From: an uncultured bacterium
GTDB lineage: Bacteria > Planctomycetota > Phycisphaerae > Phycisphaerales > SM1A02
DNA length: 11,668 nt
Assembly: GCA_903861235.1 (NCBI GenBank)
Contig: CAIOTP010000333.1
Location: 1-11,668 of the forward strand
Direction of reading: 5' to 3'
The notes beneath the pieces are model-generated. The model was given only the letters and a program-made list of their open reading frames with translations, was not told the DNA's origin and searched no databases. Position 1 is the stretch's first letter, and each line of letters starts with the position of its first letter. Position numbers and translations under genes: made by a program. Below are positions 1-7,700 of the stretch, piece after piece.

Positions 1-62
1 CACCAGGTCCAGCTGCTGGCCAGGTACAGGCCCCAACCGACGGTCTGCATCGCGCGCCGCAT
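1..62 (-). CDS. N-terminus of a probable membrane protein (partial, runs off the window)
   Basis: Only the first 20 codons are present. The reading begins with ATG at 62 and gives MRRAMQTVGWGLYLASSWTW before the window ends. The start is supported by a purine-rich Shine-Dalgarno site (GGGGGAG, minus strand, 78 to 72) nine bases upstream. The basic first residues followed by an aromatic, hydrophobic run suggest an N-terminal membrane segment or signal anchor. The gene starts 36 bases after the stop of the thioesterase-like gene on the same strand, so the two are probably co-transcribed. The family cannot be named from so little sequence. Confidence 0.55.
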   Translation of the reverse strand, partial: MRRAMQTVGWGLYLASSWTW

Positions 63-71
63 GCCGCGATT

Positions 72-78
72 CTCCCCC
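72..78 (-). promoter_or_regulatory. Shine-Dalgarno site of the partial membrane-protein gene
   Basis: The minus strand reads GGGGGAG nine bases before the ATG at 62. It lies in the 36-base gap after the upstream stop codon and decides the start of the partial gene. Confidence 0.5.
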
Positions 79-98
79 GAGGGTCGCAGGCTGTCCAA

Positions 99-725
99 TC
101 AGGCGCCGGTCGTGGGCGATTCCGCGGTCTCGTCCGCCACGCGGGCGGCGGCGGCGGCCTTCCGTGCGGCACGGGCCTTCATCATGGCCTTGGGCGTGCA
201 GTGGAAGGTGATCTGGCAGCGACCCACGCGCTTCGACTTGCCGTGGTCCTTCATCTGCTGCCGGATGTCCATCTCCAGGTCGATGTTGAACTCGCCGCCC
301 GTCCGGATCCGCTCGTCCAGATCCTGCGTGGGCACGATGTCGTACACCGCGGGTCCCACGCATGGACGCAGGAACTTGTACTCCATCCGCTTGCACACCA
401 CGATGTAGTCGCTGCCCACGCGGGCGAAGAGGAAGAGCCCCGCGGCCACCTCGCTGTTGCCCAGCAGGGCGGCACCCGCCATGGCGTTGTACCAGTTGCG
501 ATTGCCACGGGTGAACGGCAGCACCGCGGTGAAGCGATTGGTGCCCACCCGCCGCATCGTGATGCCGCTTCGGAAGGCGAAGGGCAGCCAGATCATGCTG
601 CACACCTTGTGCCAGAACCAGTTCCGGGTGCTGAGCCGGCTGATGAACGCCTCGCAGCGCTCGCCGAAGCTTCGCTTTTCCAGAGGATTGGCGCCCAGGC
701 GGGTGCTGGCCGGCAGCGAGGTCAT
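99..725 (-). CDS. DUF4442-like hotdog-fold protein, putative acyl-CoA thioesterase
   Basis: This encodes 208 residues from the ATG at 725. Residues about 53-112 have the layout of the DUF4442/PaaI-like hotdog group: a beta strand (TMRRVGTNRFTAVLP), then a polar RNWYN turn leading into a Gly/Ala-rich helix (AMAGAALLGNSEVAAGLFLF), then further strands (YIVVCKRMEYKFLRP). Members of this fold often hydrolyse acyl-CoA thioesters, but no substrate can be read from the sequence. There is no signal peptide, so a cytosolic location is expected. The tail after residue 180 is a low-complexity Ala/Arg-rich segment. A GTG at 761 would add 12 residues (MDRPPGLPYHAR). I prefer 725 because a -10-like TACCAT ends six bases before it, as at other starts here. 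It probably forms an operon with the membrane-protein gene at 62. Family assignment is from memory of the fold, with moderate confidence. Confidence 0.65.
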   Translation of the reverse strand: MTSLPASTRLGANPLEKRSFGERCEAFISRLSTRNWFWHKVCSMIWLPFAFRSGITMRRVGTNRFTAVLPFTRGNRNWYNAMAGAALLGNSEVAAGLFLFARVGSDYIVVCKRMEYKFLRPCVGPAVYDIVPTQDLDERIRTGGEFNIDLEMDIRQQMKDHGKSKRVGRCQITFHCTPKAMMKARAARKAAAAARVADETAESPTTGA

Positions 726-731
726 CCGTGC

Positions 732-737
732 ATGGTA
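732..737 (-). promoter_or_regulatory. Putative -10 element of a leaderless promoter (thioesterase-like gene)
   Basis: The minus strand reads TACCAT (737 to 732), then six bases (GCACGG), then ATG at 725. A weak -35-like TGGATC lies 17 bases further upstream (760 to 755). No convincing Shine-Dalgarno site precedes the ATG. Transcription would start at or next to the start codon. Confidence 0.45.
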
Positions 738-784
738 CGGGAGCCCGGGGGGGCGATCCACAGGCCTGCGGAGAGGCTCCGCAG

Positions 785-790
785 TAGGCT
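785..790 (+). promoter_or_regulatory. Putative -10 element of a leaderless promoter (isomerase-FmdB-like-ligA operon)
   Basis: TAGGCT at 785-790 is followed by six bases (CGCGCC) and the ATG at 797. There is no Shine-Dalgarno site, and I see no good -35 match at 17 bases. It lies in the 71-base divergent region shared with the thioesterase-like gene. Confidence 0.4.
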
Positions 791-796
791 CGCGCC

Positions 797-1618
797 ATGC
801 AGGTTCGGGATCTGGGCGTGTGCAGCTGGAGCCTCCGGCCCTCGGGCCCGGAGCAGCTGGTCGAGCGGGTTCGCCAGGCGGGCCTGCAGGCGGTGCAGCT
901 GGACCTGACGCCGCTCGCCGACGGCGATCCGGCGTGGATCGACGCGGGCGCCATCCTGGCCGACGCCGGCGTGCGCGTGCTCAGCGGCATGATGCGTCCG
1001 CGTGGCGAGGACTACGCGAGCATCGCCAGGATCCGTGAGACCGGTGGCGTGCGCAGCGATGCACTCTGGCCGCAGAATCGGCATCTGGCCTCGCGTGTGG
1101 CCGAGGTCGCGGCGCGCCTGGGTGTGACCCTGATCACCTTTCATGGCGGCTTCATCCCGCACGGGGCGCATGATCCGCTCCGGGCGACCATGATCTCCCG
1201 TCTCCGCACCATGATCGACCTCTGCGCCGGGGCCGGTGTGCAGGTGGCGCTCGAGACCGGCCAGGAGTCGGCCGCGTGCCTGCTGGCGGCGCTGGACGAG
1301 ATCGGCCGTCCCTGTGCTGGCGTGAACTTCGACCCGGCCAACATGCTGCTCTACGGCGCCGGCGATCCGCTGGAGGCCCTCCGTCTGCTTCGGCCATGGG
1401 TGCGCCAGGTGCACGCCAAGGACGCCGAAGGCAGCGGACAGGTGGATGTCTGGGGACGCGAGACGCCGGTGGGGCAGGGCGCCGTGCCGTGGCAGGCGTT
1501 CATGCAGGAGGTTCGGGCGCTGCCGATCCCGGTCCCGGTGGTGATCGAGCGTGAAGGTGGCGAGCGGCGTGTGCAGGAGGTCGCTGCGGCGCGGACCTTC
1601 CTGCAACCTATGCTGTAG
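797..1618 (+). CDS. Sugar phosphate isomerase/epimerase-like TIM-barrel protein
   Basis: The 273-residue product matches the xylose-isomerase-like TIM barrel (AP endonuclease family 2 superfamily) in length and in the order of its acidic and histidine motifs. These are LITFHGGF (112-119), ALETGQE with Glu153, VNFDPANM with Asp179, VRQVHAKDAEG with His206 and Asp209, VGQGAVPW (225-232) and VVIEREGG with Glu251. In this superfamily the C-terminal-edge Glu, Asp and His residues bind a divalent metal and the enzymes interconvert ketoses or epimerise sugars. The substrate cannot be inferred here. There is no signal peptide, so it is likely cytosolic. It is the first gene of an operon: the FmdB-like gene begins 6 bases after its stop, and ligA follows. 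Proximity to ligA could suggest endonuclease IV, but the motifs fit the isomerase branch better. Confidence 0.8.
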   Translation: MQVRDLGVCSWSLRPSGPEQLVERVRQAGLQAVQLDLTPLADGDPAWIDAGAILADAGVRVLSGMMRPRGEDYASIARIRETGGVRSDALWPQNRHLASRVAEVAARLGVTLITFHGGFIPHGAHDPLRATMISRLRTMIDLCAGAGVQVALETGQESAACLLAALDEIGRPCAGVNFDPANMLLYGAGDPLEALRLLRPWVRQVHAKDAEGSGQVDVWGRETPVGQGAVPWQAFMQEVRALPIPVPVVIEREGGERRVQEVAAARTFLQPML

Positions 1619-1624
1619 CTCGAG

Positions 1625-1909
1625 ATGCCCACCTACGTGTACGCGGTCATCAAGCCCGACGGCAGCCAGGGCGAGCCCTTCGAGGTGTTCCAGAAGCTCA
1701 GCGACCCGGCGCTCACCGTGCATCCGGAGACGGGCGAGCCGGTCAGGCGACTCATCGTGCCTCCGCAGGTGCAGACGCAGACCGACAAGGGGCGCTTCAG
1801 CAAGGGCAACCTGGAGCGTCTGGGCCTGACCCGCTACGAGAAGCGGGGCGACGGCCACTACGAGAAGACCGCCGGGCAGGGGCCCGACGCGATCGGTGCC
1901 GGCGACTGA
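1625..1909 (+). CDS. FmdB-like protein lacking the zinc-ribbon cysteines
   Basis: This 94-residue protein aligns by eye with FmdB-type putative regulators. MPTYVY matches the usual MPTYEY start, FEVFQKLSDPALT (19-31) matches the central strand and turn, and PVRRLI (39-44) matches the segment after the ribbon. The four metal cysteines of the canonical family are absent. The first pair is replaced by Val8 and Pro11 (VIKPDG), and the usual CPxCG knuckle reads HPETG (33-37). The protein contains no cysteine at all. The C-terminal half carries a conserved-looking LGLTRYEKRGDGHYEKTAG block (66-84). The function of FmdB-like proteins is poorly defined, and zinc binding is not expected here. The gene sits 6 bases after the isomerase-like gene and 3 bases before ligA, so it is co-transcribed and probably translationally coupled to ligA. 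Confidence 0.8.
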   Translation: MPTYVYAVIKPDGSQGEPFEVFQKLSDPALTVHPETGEPVRRLIVPPQVQTQTDKGRFSKGNLERLGLTRYEKRGDGHYEKTAGQGPDAIGAGD

Positions 1910-1912
1910 GGC

Positions 1913-3952
1913 ATGGCCAAGGACCCGGCGAAGAGGGCCGCGGAACTGAAGGACCTGCTCGAGCGGGCGAACGTGGCCTACTACGCGGACGCGGCGCCCT
2001 TCATGGCCGACAGCGAGTACGACGCGCTGCTGGCCGAGCTGGCCGAGATCGAGCGGCGGCATCCGGAACTGGCGGATCCGCACGGGCCGGTGGCGCGGGT
2101 GGGTGGTCGACCGAGCGAGGGCTTCGAGAGCGTGGCGCACCGGGTGCCCATGCAGAGCGTGGACAACACGTACTCGATCGACGACTTCCGGGCCTGGTAC
2201 GAGCGGTGCGAGTCGACGCTGGGCGAGGCGCCGGTGCTGGTCGCCGACCCCAAGATCGACGGCGTGGCCATCTCGCTCCGCTACGAGCGAGGCGAGCTGG
2301 TGCAGGCGGTGACCCGCGGCGACGGCGAGAAGGGCGACGACGTCACCGCCAACGTGAAGCCGATCCGCAGCGTGCCGCTGCGGCTTCGCGGCCAGACGCC
2401 CCAGGTGCTCGAGGTGCGTGGCGAGATCTTCATGCCCAACGCGAGCTTCGATTCGGTGAACGAGCGCCGCGTGAAGAAGGGCGAGGCGCTCTTCGTGAAC
2501 GCGCGGAACGCGACTGCGGGCACGCTCAAGAGCCTGGATCCCTCGGTGGTCCGCGATCGCGGGCTCCGCTTCATCATGCATGGGCTGGGCCAGGTGGAGG
2601 GCCTGCAGGCGGCGACCTACTGGGACCTGGTGCAGGCGTGCCGGGGCATGGGCATTCCGGTGAGTTCCCGCACGCAGCGATGCCAGGGCGTGGAGCAGGC
2701 GGTGCAGGCGATCGAGGGCTTCGCCGCGGAGCGGGCCTCGCTCGATCACGCGGTGGACGGCATGGTGGTGAAGGTGGATCGCCTGGACTTCCGCGAGCGG
2801 CTGGGCAGCACCAGCAAGGCCCCGCGCTGGGCGGTGGCCTTCAAGTATCCGGCCGAGCGCAAGCCCACGAAGCTGGTGAAGGTGGAGTGGCAGGTGGGCA
2901 AGGGCGGCACGCTGACACCGCGGGCCACCATGGAGCCGGTGTTCGTGGGCGGCACCACCGTGCGCCACGCCACGCTGCACAACATCGAGGAGATCCGCCG
3001 CAAGGACATCCGCGTCGGTGACACGGTGGTGGTGGAGAAGGCGGGGGAGATCATCCCGCAGGTGGTCGAGGTGGTCATGGCCGAGCGGCCGAAGTCCGCC
3101 GCGCCGATCGAGCCGCCGTCCAGGTGTCCGAGCTGCGGCGAGCAGGTGGAGCAGGAGGGGCCGAAGGTGTTCTGCCGCAACGCGGCATGCCCCGACCAGT
3201 TCCGCGAGCGGCTGAAGTGGTTCGTGGGCCGCGACCAGATGGACATCGAGGGGCTGGGCGAGGTGATCGTGGACCAGCTGGTCGATGCAGGCCTGGTGAA
3301 GCGCTACAGCGACCTGTTCACGCTCGACGCGGCCCGGCTGGCGGGGCTCGAGAGCGAGACGGTCAACAAGAAGGGCGAGACGGTGGTGCGGCGGCTGGGC
3401 GACAAGACCGCGGCGAGCATCGTGGCGAGCGCCGAGGCCGCGAAGGGCCGGGGCCTGGCTCGTGTGCTCGCCTCGCTGGGTCTGCGTCTGATCGGCGCGG
3501 CGGCGGCGAAGACGCTCGCCCGCGCGTTCCCCGACGCCGAGGCGCTGTTGGCGGCGAAGGAGTCGGACTTCGAGGCCCTGCCCGACTTCGGCGAGATCAC
3601 GGCCAAGAGCCTGGCCCATGACCTGGACCGGGCCGACGTGCGCCGCATGTTCGCGGATCTCGCCAAGGCGGGCGTGGACCTGAAGAGTCCGCTGCACCGG
3701 GCGGAGGCTGCGGAGGACTCGCCCTTCGCCGGCAAGACCGTGGTGCTCACCGGCACGCTCGAGCACTTCGACCGCAGCACGCTGACCGAGCGGCTGGAAT
3801 CGCTGGGTGCCAAGGTGAGCGGCAGCGTGTCGAAGAAGACCCACCTGGTCATCGCGGGTGCCGAGGCCGGCAGCAAGCTCGACAAGGCGCGGGAACTGGG
3901 CGTGCCGGTGTGGGACGAGGCGGAGCTGCTTCGCCACCTGCCCAAGGCCTGA
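1913..3952 (+). CDS. ligA: NAD-dependent DNA ligase LigA
   Basis: The enzyme seals nicks in DNA during replication and repair, using NAD+ to adenylate its active-site lysine. At 679 residues it has the usual bacterial length, and all domains are visible. Domain Ia (about 1-65) has the NMN-binding pattern Tyr23-Tyr24, Asp33, Tyr36-Asp37. The adenylation domain holds KIDG with catalytic Lys114, RGDGEKGDDVT (135-145), the VDGMVVK block and KYPAE (311-315). The OB fold includes VGKGGTLTPRATMEPVFVGG. The zinc finger uses Cys405, Cys408, Cys421 and Cys426. A helix-hairpin-helix region covers about 440-590 and a BRCT domain about 603-679 (GKTVVLTGTLEHFDR, SKKTHLVIAG). The ATG lies 3 bases after the preceding stop, with GAGG overlapping that stop, which suggests translational coupling. 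It is the last gene of a three-gene operon. Confidence 0.98.
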   Translation: MAKDPAKRAAELKDLLERANVAYYADAAPFMADSEYDALLAELAEIERRHPELADPHGPVARVGGRPSEGFESVAHRVPMQSVDNTYSIDDFRAWYERCESTLGEAPVLVADPKIDGVAISLRYERGELVQAVTRGDGEKGDDVTANVKPIRSVPLRLRGQTPQVLEVRGEIFMPNASFDSVNERRVKKGEALFVNARNATAGTLKSLDPSVVRDRGLRFIMHGLGQVEGLQAATYWDLVQACRGMGIPVSSRTQRCQGVEQAVQAIEGFAAERASLDHAVDGMVVKVDRLDFRERLGSTSKAPRWAVAFKYPAERKPTKLVKVEWQVGKGGTLTPRATMEPVFVGGTTVRHATLHNIEEIRRKDIRVGDTVVVEKAGEIIPQVVEVVMAERPKSAAPIEPPSRCPSCGEQVEQEGPKVFCRNAACPDQFRERLKWFVGRDQMDIEGLGEVIVDQLVDAGLVKRYSDLFTLDAARLAGLESETVNKKGETVVRRLGDKTAASIVASAEAAKGRGLARVLASLGLRLIGAAAAKTLARAFPDAEALLAAKESDFEALPDFGEITAKSLAHDLDRADVRRMFADLAKAGVDLKSPLHRAEAAEDSPFAGKTVVLTGTLEHFDRSTLTERLESLGAKVSGSVSKKTHLVIAGAEAGSKLDKARELGVPVWDEAELLRHLPKA

Positions 3953-3958
3953 AGCGAA

Positions 3959-3987
3959 CAGGGCCCCGTCGCATGGACGGGGCCCTG
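3959..3987. terminator. Hairpin between convergent genes, probable bidirectional terminator
   Basis: A perfect 12-bp stem (CAGGGCCCCGTC, 3959-3970, paired with 3976-3987) closes a 5-base loop (GCATG). It begins 6 bases after the ligA stop and lies 22 bases beyond the end of the convergent cyclophilin gene. No U-tract follows on either strand, so it is not a textbook intrinsic terminator. Stem strength and its position between two convergent stops make a termination or mRNA-end-protecting role likely. Confidence 0.65.
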
Positions 3988-4009
3988 CAGTCATGCATGC
4001 GACGATCGA

Positions 4010-4711
4010 TCAGTTGGCGGGGGCCTTGGGGGCTTCGGGCGCCTTGGGGGCTTCGGGCGCCTTGGGAGCCTCGCCCGTGGTCGGTGGGGCGGGGATCTCG
4101 ATGATCTTGATGATCTCCACCGTGTCGTTCGGCACGTCCCGCATGGGGCCCTTGCCGCCGCGGGTGTTGGCCACCTTCATGCCGGTCGGCACGGCGCGGA
4201 TCGCGTCGCACGCGTCCATGCCCTGGATCACCTTGCCGAACACCGCGTAGCCGGCGCTGCCGGGGCGTGCGTCGAGCATGCCGTTGTCGACCACGTTGAT
4301 GTAGAACTGCGCGGTGGCGCTGTTGGGGTCGTTGGTGCGAGCCATGGCGATGGTGCCACGGCGGTTGGAAAGCCCGTTGGACGCCTCGTTCTTGATCGGG
4401 GCCTCGGTGGGCTTCTCGTTCATCTCCTTGTCGAAGCCGCCGCCCTGGATCATGAAGTCCTTGATCACGCGGTGGAACACGGTGCCGTCGTACTGGCCCT
4501 TCTTCACGTACTTCAGGAAGTTCTCCACCGTCACCGGAGCCTTGGCGCGGTCGAGTTCGATCACGATGTCGCCCTTGCTGGTGGTCATCTTCACGTAGGC
4601 GGGGGCGGCGCCGGAGGCCGGTGCCGAAGCCGGGGCCGGTGCCGGGGCGGCCTGAGCCAGGGCGATGGAGGCGGCGAACAGGGCGGCGATGCGGGCAAGG
4701 GTCTGGGTCAT
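4010..4711 (-). CDS. Exported cyclophilin-type peptidyl-prolyl cis-trans isomerase
   Basis: The 233-residue protein catalyses proline cis-trans isomerisation in protein folding. It opens with a Sec-type signal (MTQTLARIAALFAASIALAQA, cleavage probably after Ala21 or Ala22), then an Ala/Pro-rich linker, so it should act in the periplasm. The cyclophilin domain runs from about 38 to 206. It shows the signature FHRVIKDFMIQGGG (79-92) with catalytic Arg81, the MARTNDPNSATAQFYIN block (123-139) with Gln135 and Phe136, and YAVFGKVIQGMD. The C-terminal tail is Pro/Ala/Lys-rich, with tandem EAPKAP units (214-231). The ATG at 4711 has a good Shine-Dalgarno site (AGGAG, five bases away). The gene is divergent from the ResB-CcsA gene and convergent with ligA. 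A folding role for periplasmic proteins, including cytochromes, is plausible but not shown. Confidence 0.95.
   Translation of the reverse strand: MTQTLARIAALFAASIALAQAAPAPAPASAPASGAAPAYVKMTTSKGDIVIELDRAKAPVTVENFLKYVKKGQYDGTVFHRVIKDFMIQGGGFDKEMNEKPTEAPIKNEASNGLSNRRGTIAMARTNDPNSATAQFYINVVDNGMLDARPGSAGYAVFGKVIQGMDACDAIRAVPTGMKVANTRGGKGPMRDVPNDTVEIIKIIEIPAPPTTGEAPKAPEAPKAPEAPKAPAN
4022..4072. repeat. 18-bp tandem repeat encoding EAPKAP units
   Basis: In plus orientation the 18-base unit GCCTTGGGGGCTTCGGGC occurs twice exactly, followed by a third degenerate copy (GCCTTGGGAGCCTCGCCC). On the coding (minus) strand it gives three in-frame EAPKAP repeats at the cyclophilin C-terminus. Exact identity of two copies suggests recent slippage, and copy number may vary between strains. 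Confidence 0.8.
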
Positions 4712-4716
4712 GGATT

Positions 4717-4721
4717 CTCCT
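4717..4721 (-). promoter_or_regulatory. Shine-Dalgarno site of the cyclophilin gene
   Basis: The minus strand reads AGGAG, then five bases (AATCC), then ATG at 4711. This fixes the start and contrasts with the SD-less start of the divergent ResB-CcsA gene. Confidence 0.75.
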
Positions 4722-4732
4722 GAAGACGCGGG

Positions 4733-4738
4733 ATGCTA
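4733..4738 (-). promoter_or_regulatory. Putative -10 element of the cyclophilin gene
   Basis: The minus strand reads TAGCAT (4738 to 4733), which would place the transcript start near 4726 and leave a leader of about 15 bases that contains the Shine-Dalgarno site. The same hexamer occurs on the plus strand at 4772-4777 as the -10-like element of the divergent gene. No strong -35 match was seen. Confidence 0.4.
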
Positions 4739-4771
4739 CCCAAACCCGTGGAGCGGAACGGCGGGCTTCCA

Positions 4772-4777
4772 TAGCAT
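4772..4777 (+). promoter_or_regulatory. Putative -10 element of a leaderless promoter (ResB-CcsA gene)
   Basis: TAGCAT is followed by six bases (CGCCCC) and the ATG at 4784. A weak -35-like TGGAGC lies 17 bases upstream (4749-4754). There is no Shine-Dalgarno site between the hexamer and the ATG, so a leaderless mRNA is predicted. Confidence 0.45.
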
Positions 4778-4783
4778 CGCCCC

Positions 4784-7700
4784 ATGGTCCTGCGGACGCT
4801 CCGCGCCATCTCCGACCTCTTCAGCAACGTGCGGTTCGGCATCGTGCTGCTGGTGCTGCTCTTCGTCTACATGAGCGTGGGAAGCGCCGGCGTGATCTAC
4901 CCGGTGCACCCCAACCTGCTGCATCCGGACGCGTGGGTGCACGCCCAGCTTCGCCAGTGGCGGCCCTTCGAGATGACCGAGTTCGAGTGGTTCCACTGGT
5001 GGCCCTTCGACCTGCTCATGGGCCTGATCGCGGCGAACATGGTGTGGACCACGCTGCGTCGCATCCCGCTGCGTCCGGTGAACTACGGCGTGTGGGGCAT
5101 CCACGCCGGCATCGTCACCCTAATCCTGGGCAGCCTGTGGTACTTCGGCACCAAGGTCGAGGGCGATGCGGCCGTGGCACGGCGCGCGATCGACATGCAG
5201 GTGACCGCCGGCGACGGTTCCCGTGGGGCCGGATGGCTGGTGGCCACGCCCGGCGCGGGCACGGAGATCCAGGCGGGAAACGAGACGTGGCGGGTCCAGG
5301 TGGCGCAGATCGACCCGGGCTGGGAGCTGCGGACCGGAGGCGCCTCGGGAGAGAAGGCCTACAGCGTCATGCTCATGGTCGAGGGCCCGCGCGGGCGTTT
5401 CATGCGCCAGGTCATCGCGGGGCGGCCCGAACTGGCCGAGGACCTGCTGCTCACGGAGGATCCGCAGCAGCCATTGCAGCGCGCCGTGAAGGTCAAGGGC
5501 ACGCCGATCGTGGAGTCGACCTTCGCCGCGGTGGCCCGGTACGAGAGCCAGGGATGGTTCTACCTGAAGAACGACCTCAACAAGAGCTGGGCGCTCTATC
5601 TGCGAAGGCCGGGCGGCGCGTGGGCGCAGCGGCCCATCGAGGGGCTGCCCCTCTACAACGACTATGTGCCCGGGCCGGGCCTGGCCTTCGACGCCGCGGG
5701 TCGTGAGCCGCCGGCGCATCCGCTGCAGGTGGCCATTCCGCCCGTGTCCAAGGACGATCCGCTGCCGGGCGTGACCTTCGAGGCCACGGGCTATCTCCGC
5801 TACGCCTTCGAGCGCACGCGGCTCGCCAAGGGTGGGCCGGAAGCGCCGCTCAACCCGGCCGCCACCGTGGAGGTGCAGGTGCCCGGCGGTTCGCCGCTGG
5901 TCTCGCAGCTGCTCGCCATGGATCCCGAGCGAGACCGGGACGAGTCCGAACTGGTCACCTTTCGCTGGGCCGGCAGTGTCGAGGCGCTGGCCGCCATGCA
6001 GCTGCCCAGCCGCCTGGTGTTCGAACTGGCGGGCGAACGGGTGGAACTGCCCGCCGAGAAGTGGAATGCGGGCGGCCAGGCGTGGATTCCGGTGGGGCCG
6101 GAGGCCGCGGGCGTGGCCGTGCGCGTGGTGGCGGTGCAGGAGGGGCTGAAGCTGGCGGAGCGCCGCGTGAGCGTGGCGATACTGGACCTGCGCACGCCCC
6201 AGGGAGAGATCCGCCGCTGGGTGTTCGACGAGCCGCGGCTCGATCGCGACATGAAGCCGGGCGAGACGCCGGATCCCAGGTCGCCCGCGGTGGACCTGGC
6301 GCCCGCGGTGAAGACGCGCTTCCTGCCGGGGCTCTCCGCCACGCCGGTCACGCTGGTGGCCGGACCGGATCCTTCGCAGCTCACCGTGATCGATGCGGCC
6401 GACGGCGCCGTGCGGTCGCGGCCGGTGGCGGTGGGGCAGTCGTTGCCGCTGGCCCAGGGCGTCGCGTTGAAGGTGAACGAGCACCTGCCGCGGGCCGTGG
6501 TGCAGACGCGGCCGTTCATCGTGCCGGACCGGCAGCGGGTGAAGGACGCCCGCGAGCGCTTCGCCATGGTGCTGGTGCGTGCGCCCGATGGTCGGGCCAC
6601 CTGGCTTCCCTTCCACGACATGGTGTTCGATCGACCGGAGGAGGTGCTGCGCCGAAGGGACTTCCGTCCCACACGCATGCAGATGCCCGACGGCACGGAG
6701 GTGGAGCTGCTGTTCTCGCGTCAGAGGCTGCCGCTGCCGGCGCCGATCGCGCTGGAGACCTTCGAGCTCGCGGCCCATCCGGGCGGCTTCACCGGCGAGA
6801 CCAGCACCATCCGCGACTACATCAGCCTGCTCCGCTTCGGTGACGGTCAGGGCGGTTGGGGCGAGCCGGTGCGCGTGAGCGTGAACCAGCCCGTGGAGCA
6901 CGGCGGCCTGTGGTACTTCCAGGCGCAGTGGGATCCCCCTGACGAGGGTGGAGCCGGCGTGGCCCCGAGCCTGGGCCTGAACTACACCGTGCTGGGCGTG
7001 GGTTCCCGGCACGGCGTGGAGATGCAGCTGGCGGGCTGCGTGATCGCGTGCCTGGGCATGATCTACGCCTTCTACGTGAAGCCGGTGATCCGCCGCCGTG
7101 CGCTGGTCCGGGCGCAGGCCGCGGTGCGGCGGCCCACGGCCGGCGTGGCGGCCCTGTGGTTGATGGCGTGCGTGGGCCTGCTGGCCGGGCGGTCGTCGGC
7201 CCAGGCGGCGAGTCCGGGCGACCGCTTCCGCACGCAACTTGATCTTCGTCCGCTGGAGTCCTGTGCGGTCATGAGCGAAGGCCGCGTGAAGAGTCTGGGC
7301 AGCTTCTCGTTCGGCTATCTGCAGGGTGTCATGGGAGGTCGCACCGTGAGCGGTGACGCGCCGGGCGTGCGTCAGTCCGCCACCTTCACGCTGCTGGATA
7401 TGGCGATTCGACCTCAGGCGTACGCCGACGCCGACGTGATCCTGGTGAAGAACCGCGAGGTGCGCCTGCGGCTGGCGGAGGCGATCCGCACGGCGGATCC
7501 GTCCATGGAGGCGTGGAGCCGGGGCTTCGAGAGGCACGGCCTGCTGGCCCGCAGCCAGGTCTGGCTCGATGCCGAAGGCACCTGGAAGCCGGAGGTGGCG
7601 CCGCTCATGCGGGCCCTGGAGGGCGACCTGATCCGCACCGCCAAGCAGGCGGACCAGATCCGTGGCGCCGCGCTCCTCATGCAGGCTCCGGAGATCCGCG

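Noticed and set aside
726..761. GTG at 761 as start of the thioesterase-like gene
   Set aside because: It adds 12 unconserved-looking residues and has no well-placed Shine-Dalgarno site (GGAG is about 15 bases away). The ATG at 725 has the -10 geometry shared with other starts.
1609..1614. TATGCT as an internal promoter for the FmdB-like gene
   Set aside because: It lies inside the preceding coding region, 10 rather than 6 bases before the ATG, and the tight operon spacing makes a separate promoter unnecessary.
797..1618. Endonuclease IV (base-excision repair) as the identity of the TIM-barrel protein next to ligA
   Set aside because: The FDP, VHAKDA and GQGAVPW motifs fit the sugar isomerase/epimerase branch, and the typical endonuclease IV motif strings are not evident. 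Adjacency to ligA alone is weak evidence.
722..3994. Minus-strand open frame of about 1090 codons antisense to the isomerase-FmdB-like-ligA operon
   Set aside because: It covers three well-supported plus-strand genes. Its translation is His/Arg/Leu-rich with no recognisable motif, as expected from antisense reading of GC-rich coding DNA.
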